DNA of 18,358 bases from Oscillospiraceae bacterium (GCA_020025615.1 JAHHRT010000019.1:1-18358); one strand, 5' to 3'. Numbered from the stretch's first letter, positions 1 to 6,672 are shown. The notes: generated by a model from the sequence alone, not told the origin. Numbers and translations are program-made.

Positions 1-41
1 GGCAGCCCCGGTGGGCTGCCCAACAAATATACCATAACAGA
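1..41. repeat. Partial repeat unit: GC hairpin plus conserved flank
   Basis: A perfect 8-bp hairpin lies at the window edge: GGCAGCCC at 1-8 pairs with GGGCTGCC at 13-20 around a CGGT loop. Positions 15-41 align without gaps to 426-452 (22 of 27 identical), so this appears to be the 3' part of another copy of the element seen at 301-452, cut by the window start. No T-tract follows, so it is not an obvious terminator. Confidence 0.55.
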
Positions 42-134
42 TTCAGAAACAACTTACAAGGGAATTTGAGAAAAGATACGGAAATTCTCTGATTGCACCA
101 ACTTCTGCGCCGCTTTTTTGGGAAAGACGCGGCC

Positions 135-163
135 TTGCCTTTCTTGCAGGGGTGTGCTAGATT
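135..163 (+). promoter_or_regulatory. Weak candidate promoter upstream of repeat copy A
   Basis: TTGCCT (135-140) and TAGATT (158-163) are separated by 17 bp, each 4 of 6 to the vegetative consensus. If real, it would start a transcript of roughly 230 nt that ends at the T-tract hairpin at 343-400, which would make copy A a small RNA gene. This is inferred from spacing only. Confidence 0.22.
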
Positions 164-300
164 ATAGGTACAAAGAGGTGGTACCAATGAACAGGTAAAT
201 CACCCGGCGGCAATGGATTCCAAGAATCTACCGGATAACGATCATGATCGCCACTGAAGGAAGTGATTCAATTTTTGTCACGGAAACCGGAGCCGGAAAA

Positions 301-400
301 CAGAAAGTGAGGTTCAGCATGAGAGATCCCAATATTTCTCAGAGATGACCCTTGACTTAGGAGAATCAATCGATTCCGAAAAGTCAAGGGTCATCTTTTT
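301..400 (+). repeat. Covarying hairpin element, copy A
   Basis: Positions 301-350 align without gaps to 758-807 (43 of 50 identical), with a shared core around GAGAGATCCCAATATTTC. The core is followed by a perfect 16-bp stem, 343-358 with 381-396, capped by an inner GAATC/GATTC hairpin at 363-376. A T-tract at 396-401 makes this a plausible Rho-independent terminator on the plus strand. Six stem positions differ from copy B and all remain paired, so the structure seems to have been selected. No neighbouring gene is read into or out of it. I do not recognise the family; it could be a small-RNA terminus, a palindromic mobile repeat or a leader remnant. Confidence 0.6.
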
Positions 401-411
401 TGCAGCAAAAA

Positions 412-452
412 GCAGCTCCCAGAGAGCTGCCTAACAGATTTATCATATCAGA
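412..452 (+). repeat. Second hairpin of repeat unit A plus conserved flank
   Basis: GCAGCTC (412-418) pairs with GAGCTGC (424-430) around a CCAGA loop, 15 bases after the long hairpin of copy A. The flank at 431-452 is the stretch shared with 21-41. Copy B also has a GCAGC-type hairpin after its long stem, so the unit is a pair of hairpins. From 453 to about 757 I see no gene; open frames there have no ribosome binding site and no recognisable protein. Confidence 0.5.
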
Positions 453-757
453 ACTGAAATTCCTTGTCAATGGAAGAAAGAAAAATGCCGTATATTCTAT
501 GAAAGTACTAACTTTATGGGGTGAAAATTGGAGAACTCGTCTCTTGTAATCCAGCCGCCCATGTGGTACAGTATAGTCACAGAAGGGAAGGCCCCAGAAA
601 GGCGGACCCGAGGGACAGGCGTTCACCCAATTATATAAAAAGATCTTCCGAGAACAAGAAACAGCTTCAGAATTTGAGTCGAAGAAAGTAATGGACGGTT
701 AGCAATGAGACGGAAGATGAGAACAACTGAATAGATAGAAGTGCCTGTCAGAAATCG

Positions 758-852
758 CAGAAAGCGAGGTTCCATATGAGAGATCCCAATATTTCCCAGA
801 AATAACCCTTGGTCGTTAGAAATCGTAAGATTCGTCGATCAAGGGTTATTTC
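758..852 (+). repeat. Covarying hairpin element, copy B
   Basis: This is the diverged second copy of 301-396, offset by 457 bases. The core matches copy A, and the stem is 17 bp with a single G-U: 799-815 pairs with 836-852, with an inner AATC/GATT hairpin around GTAA at 821-832. Every base that differs from copy A in the 16-bp comparable stem has a matching change in the partner strand. Here no long T-tract follows directly; the nearest one follows the next hairpin at 876-896. Confidence 0.6.
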
Positions 853-875
853 GTGTTTATCGGGAACGTTGGGCT

Positions 876-907
876 GCAGCACAGGTTCAGTGCTGCATAT
901 TTTTTTG
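876..907 (+). terminator. Terminator-like hairpin after repeat copy B
   Basis: GCAGCAC (876-882) pairs with GTGCTGC (890-896) around AGGTTCA, followed by ATA and seven T residues to 907. This fits an intrinsic terminator on the plus strand and occupies the same place as the GCAGC hairpin in unit A. Confidence 0.5.
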
Positions 908-941
908 CTGTTTTTCAGCCAGGAAATGCGACAGATGCGTT

Positions 942-975
942 GCAAAATAAGTCCGCCCCTCGGAGAGAAGCGGAC
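942..975 (-). terminator. Intrinsic terminator of the DUF362 gene cluster
   Basis: On the minus strand, just past the stop at 981, GTCCGCTTC pairs with GGGGCGGAC (967-975 with 951-959, two G-U pairs) and is followed by TTATTTT. It closes the leftward three-gene cluster. Confidence 0.7.
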
Positions 976-980
976 CTGTT

Positions 981-1487
981 TTATGACGGTTTCTTCTGGA
1001 TGCAGATGAGTACTGCACCAAAATACTTTCTTTTTTTGAGAAAAGCTTCCAGGCTTTCCCCGTAGAAATCGGGGCCTTTGGAATTTCGGTAGGTGTTGTA
1101 GCCGACAAAGCCCTGGGACGTGTGGTGGAGGGCCACAAAGTGAGCGCCAATCTTGCAGCCTGACTTCCAGCGGTAGAACAGAACAGAGGCCGGGGCTTCT
1201 TTTGCAGCCCGGTCAAACTGCTTCCCATTGACAATCACCTTCACAGGAAAGCCCCACTGCCGAAAGCACAGGGCCGGGCCCCAGAAGCTGGTGCCCAGGT
1301 TGCCGTGAATCAGGGGCAGCTGGTATTCATAGTAGCGGATCAGGTCTGGAATTTCCTCCCGGTAGCCCAGCAGATGCAGGGCGTTGTGGGTGGCAATCCA
1401 GCCGCAGCCGGTGGAAGCGCTGGACCGCAGGCCATAGCGCCACTGGTCCTTGGGAATTTCCCACTGATTATAGATGAACGCATCCAT
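981..1487 (-). CDS. Putative papain-like (C39-type fold) cysteine peptidase, small
   Basis: The predicted protein has 168 residues and no signal peptide or membrane segment. I do not recognise a named family. The segment around residues 26-41 (TGCGWIATHNALHLLG) resembles the active-site helix of C39-like papain-fold peptidases, where a Cys-Gly starts a helix. A later AHFVAL segment (His116) and Asn131 in GYNTY are in the order expected for a Cys-His-Asn triad, giving candidate residues Cys28, His116 and Asn131. The start at 1487 overlaps the end of the preceding gene by 20 bases and lacks a strong ribosome binding site, so translation is probably coupled. An in-frame ATG further upstream inside that gene is a less likely start. 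No ABC-type peptidase or bacteriocin gene is nearby, so the role is open; it may process or bind a peptide, or be a catalytically inactive relative. Confidence 0.6.
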   Translation of the reverse strand: MDAFIYNQWEIPKDQWRYGLRSSASTGCGWIATHNALHLLGYREEIPDLIRYYEYQLPLIHGNLGTSFWGPALCFRQWGFPVKVIVNGKQFDRAAKEAPASVLFYRWKSGCKIGAHFVALHHTSQGFVGYNTYRNSKGPDFYGESLEAFLKKRKYFGAVLICIQKKPS

Positions 1488-1944
1488 TTTTCTGGGGAAT
1501 GGGGTGCTCTGCCATGTAGTCATCCAGAATCTCTGCTGCCAGCATGACCATCCGGGCACAGGGCCGGACCTTGTAGTACTCGGCAGTGCGGGGAGAGGGA
1601 TTGGGGTCCGAAGGGGGATTCTTGAGAAGGTCCCGGCAGACAATGCTTCCGGTCTGCTCCCGGAACTTTCCAGCCAGCTCCTGAACCAGCTTGTAAAGCT
1701 CCCGCTTTCCGGCGGCATCCTTGGGGTCCTCGTAGCCGTAGAGCAGGCTGGTGACCATCAGCATACCGCTGACAGCGCCGCAGACCTCCCGCATCCGGCC
1801 CATACCGCCGCCGAAGGCAGAGGCGGTCCGAGCAGCAGCATCTCTGTCCAGCCCAGTGACGTCCGTAAATGCCACCATCACGGCCTGGGCGCAGTTATAA
1901 CCGTCCAAAAACAGCTGGGCGGCCAGTTCCTTGTGTTCAATCAT
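1468..1944 (-). CDS. C_GCAxxG_C_C family protein
   Basis: This 158-residue protein resembles the Cys-rich C_GCAxxG_C_C family, which is often found near redox and metal proteins but has no settled function. The family cysteines are visible: Cys18 in the N-terminal helix (GYNCAQAV), Cys55 in a CGAVSG motif, Cys103 and Cys129. A glycine-rich FGGGMGRM segment precedes the CGAVSG motif. Cysteines so spaced may bind a metal or cofactor or form redox disulfides (inference). The start codon at 1944 overlaps the stop of the DUF362 gene in an ATGA arrangement, and a GAGGTGAT-type ribosome binding site lies inside the end of that gene, so the two are translationally coupled. The 3' end overlaps the small peptidase-like gene. 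Confidence 0.85.
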   Translation of the reverse strand: MIEHKELAAQLFLDGYNCAQAVMVAFTDVTGLDRDAAARTASAFGGGMGRMREVCGAVSGMLMVTSLLYGYEDPKDAAGKRELYKLVQELAGKFREQTGSIVCRDLLKNPPSDPNPSPRTAEYYKVRPCARMVMLAAEILDDYMAEHPIPQKNGCVHL

Positions 1945-3044
1945 ATGGTTATCACCTCATAAGAATTGTCTCCCAGGCCGATCTTCTTACCGTGGTCAAT
2001 CTGGGCGCGCCAGTCGGTAGCAGGGAAATCCGCGGTAAAATGGTCCAGGTCCGGGCGGTTTGCTTTTGCCAGCTTGCTTCCCGGCATAGCGGGCTGGGCA
2101 ATGACCGCCTCAGCACAGGCAAGGTCCAGTGCCACCGGGTCGAAGGAGGCAAACATGCCCACATCCGGGACGATGGGAATATCGTTTTCCGCATGGCAGT
2201 CACAGTAGGGGCTTACATCCCGCACCAGGCTGATGTGGAAGTGGGGCCGACCGTCGCAGACGGCCTTGGCATACTCTGCAATCTTGTAGTTTAAGAGGGT
2301 ATTGGCCTGGTCATTTTGGGAGTGAATGGCCTTGACCGGGCAGACGTCGATGCAGCGACCGCATCCGGCGCACTTGTTAAGATCAATGGACATGACGCCG
2401 TCCTTCAAAGTGGGAGCGCCGTGGGCGCAGTTGTCCTGGCAGGTGCCGCAGCCGATACAGGCGGATGCATCCACCTGGGGACGGCAGGTGTCGTGCATTT
2501 CGCGTTTGCCCTCGCCGGAGCCGCTGCCCATGCCCAGGTTCTTGAGGGCACCGCCGAAGCCGGCTCCCTCGTGGCCCTTAAAGTGGCTCAGAGAAATGAC
2601 AATATCCGCATCCATAATGGCCCGTCCGATTTTGGCTTCTTTCACGTATTCGCCGCCTGCCACGGGAACGGCGACCTCATCGGTGCCCTTGAGACCGTCG
2701 GCAATGATTACATGGCAGCCGGTAGAGTAGGGGGTGAAGCCGTTTAAGTAGGCGGTTTCCAGATGGTCCAGGGCGTTCTTCCGAGACCCTACATAGAGGG
2801 TGTTGCAGTCGGTGAGGAAGGGCTTGCCGCCCAGATCTTTTACCAGGTCCACAATCACTCTGGCGTAGCCGCTGCGCAGATGAGCCATGTTGCCAAGCTC
2901 ACCAAAATGAATTTTGATGGCTACAAATTTGTCTTGAAAATCAATTTTGTCCATGCCGGCGGTAAGGACCAGACGGGAGAGCTTTTGGGGAAGAGTCTCG
3001 TTGGTGCCGGTACAGAAGTCGGTAAAATAAACCTTAGATGCCAT
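1941..3044 (-). CDS. DUF362 domain protein with two 4Fe-4S ferredoxin motifs
   Basis: The predicted product has 367 residues. Residues 1-185 match the DUF362 type: an IKIHFGE segment near 44, LTDCNTLY near 77 and a conserved SHFKGHEGAGFGGALKN stretch near 153-169. Two 4Fe-4S binding motifs follow: Cys196, 199, 202, 206 and Cys225, 228, 231, 235, the second with the usual CP at its end. A C-terminal region continues the DUF362 fold. It is probably a cytoplasmic iron-sulfur electron carrier or oxidoreductase of unknown substrate. The start at 3044 is chosen because AGGAGGTGG lies just upstream and MASKVYFTDF is the usual N-terminus. An in-frame extension to 3179 would run through a promoter and a hairpin. 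It heads the cluster with the two overlapping downstream genes. Confidence 0.9.
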   Translation of the reverse strand: MASKVYFTDFCTGTNETLPQKLSRLVLTAGMDKIDFQDKFVAIKIHFGELGNMAHLRSGYARVIVDLVKDLGGKPFLTDCNTLYVGSRKNALDHLETAYLNGFTPYSTGCHVIIADGLKGTDEVAVPVAGGEYVKEAKIGRAIMDADIVISLSHFKGHEGAGFGGALKNLGMGSGSGEGKREMHDTCRPQVDASACIGCGTCQDNCAHGAPTLKDGVMSIDLNKCAGCGRCIDVCPVKAIHSQNDQANTLLNYKIAEYAKAVCDGRPHFHISLVRDVSPYCDCHAENDIPIVPDVGMFASFDPVALDLACAEAVIAQPAMPGSKLAKANRPDLDHFTADFPATDWRAQIDHGKKIGLGDNSYEVITI

Positions 3045-3086
3045 AAAGGCCACCTCCTGAAATCGTGCAGAAACTTGTGCATTTAT

Positions 3087-3115
3087 AGTGTATCGGCAAA
3101 TACGGGCATTGTCAA
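3087..3115 (-). promoter_or_regulatory. Promoter of the DUF362 gene cluster
   Basis: On the minus strand TTGACA (3115-3110) is a perfect -35, separated by 17 bp from TACACT (3092-3087, 4 of 6). It lies about 43 bases upstream of the DUF362 start and downstream of the araC-type gene, so the cluster can be transcribed independently. Confidence 0.6.
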
Positions 3116-3131
3116 GATGCTTGACAGCAGC

Positions 3132-3161
3132 ACGGGCGGACCTGTTTTCAGGTCCGCCCGT
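3132..3161. terminator. Perfect GC-rich hairpin after the AraC-type gene
   Basis: A 13-bp perfect inverted repeat, 3132-3144 with 3149-3161, has a TTTT loop. It lies 20 bases past the stop of the AraC-type gene. Neither strand has a clear T-tract behind it, so termination is likely but not canonical; it may instead pause polymerase or protect the 3' end. Confidence 0.5.
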
Positions 3162-3180
3162 TAAGTCATGGGGATTCATT

Positions 3181-4080
3181 CTATTTTTTCTGAATGGGAA
3201 GCCAGATTTCGCACCAGCGGGAGTGATTCACTGCATCGTTCCCTTCCTCCCAGAACCAGTGGATGACCCCCAGCTCCGGGGCCTCTCGCAGCACATAGTC
3301 CGAGGAGGGGAGCCACTGGGAGACTGCCTTTTTGCGCAGATCGTCCACGCGGGCAGTGGGGAATTCGCATCGCTCTGTTTCACAGACCAGATACAATCCT
3401 GCGGGAATTTCCAGGTGCTCGAACTGGGCAGCCATTTCCCCAAGATCCTGATCGAAGTCCTCCAGAGCCCAGTGGGGAAGCTGATAGGCATAGTAGAAAT
3501 CGTATCCGTCAGAGCCGAAGTTGGTGGTCACGGTGTAGGTTTTCTCGTGCTCCTGGGACATTCCCTCCAGAATGTACTGGAGCAGTCGGCTGCTGCAGGC
3601 AAAATTGTGGTCCTGCAGGCATTTCTCATTGGGGTCTCCTGTGAATCGCTTTTTATAGCCGGTGAGGAGCATAGCCGGTTTTTCTTCTAATCTGTAGTTC
3701 ATAATACTGCCGCCTTCCAAAGAAATTTGAATCGACAGGCGGGAAAAGGATTTCAGAGCACCGCCGCTGCGGGCCTGGGTGGGGGTGATGCCGTGGAACT
3801 TTTGAAAGGCTCTGGTAAAGCTGTCCGGGCTGTCGTAGCCGTACTTGGCAGCAATGTCAATGACCTTTTCGGTTCCACAGGCCAGGTCGGCCCCTGCCAG
3901 GGTCAGCCGCCGATTGCGGATATACTCTCCCAGGGGGTAGCCGCAGAGAATACTGAATACCCGCTGAAAGTGGAAGCTGGAAGAGAAGCTCTCCCGGGCG
4001 ATGGCTTCGTAGTCCAGTTCCTCTGTGAGATGGTCTTCGATATAATCGATGGCTTTTCCAATTCCGGTAATCCAATCCAT
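3181..4080 (-). CDS. AraC family transcriptional regulator with GyrI-like effector domain
   Basis: The 299-residue protein has the two-part layout of AraC/GyrI-type regulators. An N-terminal AraC DNA-binding domain (about 5-105) has two helix-turn-helix units; the second carries the family signature VIDIAAKYGYDSPDSFTRAFQKFHGITPTQAR. A C-terminal GyrI-like small-molecule domain (about 126-299) ends in a typical HWFWEEGND and EIWLPIQ stretch. Such proteins usually sense amphipathic compounds or drugs and activate nearby efflux or stress genes. No efflux gene is next to it. The promoter of the DUF362 cluster lies just downstream and could be a target, but no operator is visible. The start at 4080 follows AGGAGGAAACGAAC, a good ribosome binding site. 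Confidence 0.92.
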   Translation of the reverse strand: MDWITGIGKAIDYIEDHLTEELDYEAIARESFSSSFHFQRVFSILCGYPLGEYIRNRRLTLAGADLACGTEKVIDIAAKYGYDSPDSFTRAFQKFHGITPTQARSGGALKSFSRLSIQISLEGGSIMNYRLEEKPAMLLTGYKKRFTGDPNEKCLQDHNFACSSRLLQYILEGMSQEHEKTYTVTTNFGSDGYDFYYAYQLPHWALEDFDQDLGEMAAQFEHLEIPAGLYLVCETERCEFPTARVDDLRKKAVSQWLPSSDYVLREAPELGVIHWFWEEGNDAVNHSRWCEIWLPIQKK

Positions 4081-4105
4081 GTTCGTTTCCTCCTGTCGTG
4101 GCTTT

Positions 4106-4135
4106 ATTCTATCAGAAGGGGAGGGGCGCTGTCCC
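4106..4135 (-). promoter_or_regulatory. Possible promoter of the AraC-type gene
   Basis: On the minus strand GGGACA (4135-4130) and TAGAAT (4111-4106) are 18 bp apart, 26 bases before the start codon. The -10 is good, the -35 poor, as often seen for activator-dependent promoters. Confidence 0.35.
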
Positions 4136-4162
4136 GACTTCCTATGCGGATGTGTGCAGGCT

Positions 4163-4197
4163 AAAAAAATCCTCCGATCATGTGATCGGAGGATTTT
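4163..4197 (-). terminator. Intrinsic terminator of rpsB-tsf
   Basis: A near-perfect palindrome, AAAATCCTCCGATCA (4166-4180) with its complement at 4183-4197, is followed on the minus strand by a run of seven T. It sits 20 bases past the tsf stop. On the plus strand the T-run is shorter, so it works mainly leftward. Confidence 0.85.
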
Positions 4198-4216
4198 GAA
4201 GTTTTAGAAAGCTGGA

Positions 4217-5149
4217 TTACTTAGCAGCAGCGCCGTTGATCTGAGCAGCGACCTCAGCAGCAAAGTTCTCTTCCTTCTTCTCGATGCCTTCGCCCTTTAC
4301 AAAGTGGACAGCGTCAACGAACTTGACGGAGCCGCCCAGCTTCTTAGCAGCGTCAGCAATGTAGCCCTCAACGGTACCCTGGAACAGGTCGGAGCGGACG
4401 AACTCCTGCTGCAGCAGGCACAGCTCCTTGTAGAAAGCAGCGATCTTGCCAGCAGCGATCTTTTCCTTGATCTGAGCGGGCTTGCTGGCCATCTTGGGGT
4501 CGTTGTCCATGAGAGCGACCTGAACGGACAGCTCGTGGTCAACATCAGCCTGGGGAACCAGGGACTTGTCCCAGTACTTGGGGCTCATAGCAGCGATCTG
4601 CATAGCGACGTTCTTGCCGATCTCGGTAGCGTCGATGCCGCCCTCAACAGCCAGGTTGACCAGAACACCGTGGGTGCCGCCAGCGTGGACATAGGGAACG
4701 GAGACGTTGTCAGCGAAACGAGCAAAACGGCGGATCTGCATATTCTCGCCGATGGACATGACCTTCTCCTGCATGATCTCGGTGACGGTCAGGTTGGAGT
4801 TGGGGTACTTGCAAGCCTTCAGAGCCTCCACATCAGCGGGGTTCTCGGTAGCGACGACCACAGCCAGGTTCTTAACCAGGTCCATGAAAGCGTCGGTCTT
4901 AGCAGCAAAGTCGGTCTCGGAGTTGACCTCGATGACAACGCCGATGCCGTCAACGACGGTAGCGTATGCAACGCCCTCAGCGGCAACGCGGTCAGCCTTC
5001 TTAGCAGCCTTAGCCAGGCCCTTCTCACGCAGCCAGTCGATGGCCTTGTCCATGTCGCCTTCGGTAGCAGTCAGGGCCTTCTTGCAGTCCATCATGCCGA
5101 CGTTGGTCATTTCACGAAGCTTCTTAACGTCCTGAGCGGTAAATGCCAT
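4217..5149 (-). CDS. tsf: Elongation factor Ts
   Basis: EF-Ts is the nucleotide exchange factor that reloads EF-Tu with GTP during translation. The 310-residue product begins with the UBA-like helical domain (about 3-40, with KKLREMTNVGMMDCKKAL), then the exchange core with the conserved SETDFAAKTD segment near residue 77, followed by the dimerisation and C-terminal subdomains ending in QEFVRSDLFQGTVEGY-type sequence. Length is normal for the Clostridia form. The start at 5149 follows AGGAGGATACGAAA. It is 40 bases downstream of rpsB on the same strand, the classic rpsB-tsf pair, and ends in a strong terminator. Codon use is strongly biased, as expected for a highly expressed gene. Confidence 0.98.
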   Translation of the reverse strand: MAFTAQDVKKLREMTNVGMMDCKKALTATEGDMDKAIDWLREKGLAKAAKKADRVAAEGVAYATVVDGIGVVIEVNSETDFAAKTDAFMDLVKNLAVVVATENPADVEALKACKYPNSNLTVTEIMQEKVMSIGENMQIRRFARFADNVSVPYVHAGGTHGVLVNLAVEGGIDATEIGKNVAMQIAAMSPKYWDKSLVPQADVDHELSVQVALMDNDPKMASKPAQIKEKIAAGKIAAFYKELCLLQQEFVRSDLFQGTVEGYIADAAKKLGGSVKFVDAVHFVKGEGIEKKEENFAAEVAAQINGAAAK

Positions 5150-5189
5150 TTTCGTATCCTCCTATAATGTTTCTATAGTGGTGCTGAAA

Positions 5190-5915
5190 TTATTCAGCGG
5201 TGGTCTCAGCAGCAGCTTCCTCAGCCACATCCTCGCCCTGACGGCCCTCGATGGCAGCGTTAGCCATAGCGGCGGCGATCAGACGGATGGCGCGGATAGC
5301 GTCGTCGTTGCCGGGGATCACGTAGTCGATCTCATCGGGATCGCAGTTGGTGTCAACGATAGCAACAATGGGAATGTTCAGCTTGCGAGCCTCAGCAATG
5401 GCGTTGCGCTCCTTGCGGGGGTCAACAATGAACAGAGCTGCGGGCAGCTTCTTCATTTCCTTAACGCCGCCCAGGTACTTCTCCAGCTTGGCGATCTCAG
5501 CCTGGTGCTTGATGACTTCCTTCTTGGGCAGCATTGCGAAGGTGCCGTCCTCTTCCATCTTTCTCAGCTGAGCCAGACGGTCGATACGGGTACGCATGGT
5601 GCGGAAGTTGGTCAGCATGCCGCCGAGCCAACGAGCGTTGACGTAGTAACCACCGCAGCGAGCAGCTTCCTCACGGATAGCGTCCTGAGCCTGCTTCTTG
5701 GTGCCGACAAACAGGATGTTACCGCCGTTAGCAGCAGTGTCACGAACGAAGTTGTAAGCCTCTTCCAGCTTCTTAACGGTCTTCTGCAGGTCGATGATGT
5801 AGATACCGTTACGCTCGGTGTAGATGTAGGGAGCCATTTTGGGGTTCCAACGACGAGTCTGGTGACCGAAGTGGACACCGGCTTCCAGCAGTTGCTTCAT
5901 AGATACGACAGCCAT
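5190..5915 (-). CDS. rpsB: 30S ribosomal protein S2
   Basis: The 241-residue product is S2, which binds the 30S head-body junction and helps recruit S1. Family signatures are clear: MKQLLEAGVHFGHQTRRWNPKM at the N-terminus, FVGTKKQAQDAI near 70, WLGGMLTNF near 95 and IPIVAIVDTNCDPD near 185 with YVIPGNDDAIRAI after it. The C-terminus is acidic and alanine-rich, as in many S2 proteins. The start at 5915 is preceded by AAAGGAG with a rather long spacer; a longer in-frame reading to 6026 runs through the untranslated leader and is not supported. A strong promoter and a structured leader lie upstream, and tsf follows. Confidence 0.98.
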   Translation of the reverse strand: MAVVSMKQLLEAGVHFGHQTRRWNPKMAPYIYTERNGIYIIDLQKTVKKLEEAYNFVRDTAANGGNILFVGTKKQAQDAIREEAARCGGYYVNARWLGGMLTNFRTMRTRIDRLAQLRKMEEDGTFAMLPKKEVIKHQAEIAKLEKYLGGVKEMKKLPAALFIVDPRKERNAIAEARKLNIPIVAIVDTNCDPDEIDYVIPGNDDAIRAIRLIAAAMANAAIEGRQGEDVAEEAAAETTAE

Positions 5916-5944
5916 AATAATTTTTTCTCCTTTTGTTTTTCCTC

Positions 5945-6006
5945 CACCCCGATCATCCCGCGCGGCCCGTCCGATGAAGGACACATGGGAGCGCGATCCC
6001 CGGGTG
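5945..6006 (-). promoter_or_regulatory. Structured 5' leader of rpsB (candidate S2 autoregulatory element)
   Basis: Between the promoter and rpsB the transcript has about 125 nt of leader. Nested pairings can be drawn in it: 5945-5948 with 6003-6006, 5951-5954 with 5995-5998, 5960-5963 with 5991-5994, and 5969-5972 with 5979-5982. A separate CATGGG/CCCATG hairpin lies nearer the transcript start (6024-6040). Ribosomal protein operons often use such leaders for feedback, but I cannot match this to a named motif. Confidence 0.4.
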
Positions 6007-6047
6007 TGTGGTTTGAATGTTGTCATGGGTTACGCCCATGCCGAATC

Positions 6048-6076
6048 ATTATATGATAAGATCTAAAAGATTGCAA
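6048..6076 (-). promoter_or_regulatory. Strong promoter of rpsB-tsf
   Basis: On the minus strand TTGCAA (6076-6071) is 17 bp from a perfect TATAAT (6053-6048). The start point should fall near 6041, giving a long leader before rpsB. Confidence 0.85.
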
Positions 6077-6331
6077 GTATTATTTCCAAAAAAATTTGAG
6101 AAAATACAAGTTTTTTCCGGGAAAGCCAAAATCCGGGGTGTCACCTGGCTTTGTTTTCCCGGTATTGCACAGTAAAAACAGCCTTTCAGCACCAAAAGGG
6201 CATCCGCCTGCTGCAAAAACGGCAATGCAGCTGTGTGTATCATAGCCGCTGCACCGCTGGCAGCGGCTGATATTCCAACCCATTTGAGGACAAAAGGCCT
6301 GTGGAAAACCCGCGTAAGGGGTTCGGAAGGT
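6077..6331. other. Non-coding stretch between rpsB promoter and ylmC terminator
   Basis: No convincing gene lies between the rpsB promoter and the ylmC terminator. Open frames here lack ribosome binding sites and show Cys/Phe-rich, shadow-like translations. One hairpin is visible: AGCCGCTG (6244-6251) with CAGCGGCT (6261-6268), without a T-tract. The first part is AT-rich and may be an UP-type region for the rpsB promoter. Confidence 0.4.
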
Positions 6332-6363
6332 AAAACCCAGGGTGCCGACCCGGATCGGCACCC
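6332..6363 (-). terminator. Terminator of sigG-ylmC
   Basis: GGGTGCCGA (6340-6348) pairs with TCGGCACCC (6355-6363) around a six-base loop. On the minus strand it is followed by TGGGTTTTA, a short T-run. It lies 24 bases past the ylmC stop. Confidence 0.65.
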
Positions 6364-6387
6364 CGAAAGCGGGAACCTGTGTCCTGT

Positions 6388-6672
6388 TCACAGGCCGCAG
6401 CAGCCCTTCTTTTGCCGGGGACTGCGGCAGTCTTCGGGCTTTACATCCACCAAAACCACATCGGGGCCGATGCGGCAGACGCAGTTCCAGGGAATGAGAA
6501 AGTCCTCACCGCGGCCCAGACACCCCAGATACCGGCAGGGGCCGGGAACCACAATGGCGCAGACACAGCCCTCCGGCACCTCTACCAGCACATCGGAGAT
6601 AAACCCCAGACGGCGGCCGTCCTGGACACAGATCACCTCTTTGCATTGGAGCTGAGTGAATTTAACAGACAT
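6388..6672 (-). CDS. ylmC: YlmC/YmxH family PRC-barrel protein (sporulation-associated)
   Basis: The 94-residue product has the PRC-barrel layout of the YlmC/YmxH family, small proteins encoded beside sigG in many Firmicutes and of unsettled role. The pattern KEVICVQDGRRLGFISDVLVE (about 11-31) and the repeated short beta strands with an IPWNCVCRIG segment near 60 fit the family. It is unusual in carrying 11 cysteines, including two CxC pairs (36/38 and 64/66) and a CC near the C-terminus (91-92). The start at 6672 follows AGAGGAGGCC. It lies 58 bases after sigG with no terminator between, so it is likely cotranscribed. Confidence 0.88.
   Translation of the reverse strand: MSVKFTQLQCKEVICVQDGRRLGFISDVLVEVPEGCVCAIVVPGPCRYLGCLGRGEDFLIPWNCVCRIGPDVVLVDVKPEDCRSPRQKKGCCGL

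Noticed and set aside
176..187. GGTGGTACC resembling the T-box riboswitch signature
   Set aside because: It sits in a simple GGTAC/GTACC hairpin, the rest of the T-box consensus does not follow, the nearest terminator is about 160 bases on and does not pair with it, and no downstream synthetase or amino-acid gene exists.
384..626. Minus-strand open frame of 80 codons across the repeat region
   Set aside because: No ribosome binding site, it runs through the hairpin of copy A, and the translation resembles no protein I know.
1..980. CRISPR array or insertion sequence
   Set aside because: Repeat spacing of about 410-457 bases and structured units do not fit CRISPR, and there is no transposase or target-site duplication.
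3045..3179. N-terminal extension of the DUF362 protein
   Set aside because: It would be translated through a 13-bp hairpin and the gene's own promoter; the ATG at 3044 has an AGGAGG site and the family N-terminus.
4304..5167. Long plus-strand open frame opposite tsf, and similar ones opposite rpsB, gpmI and fakA
   Set aside because: These mirror frames are products of strong codon bias in well-expressed genes on the other strand; the true genes have clear families.
6080..6391. Minus-strand open frame of 103 codons after ylmC
   Set aside because: It crosses the ylmC terminator, lacks a ribosome binding site and has shadow-like composition.
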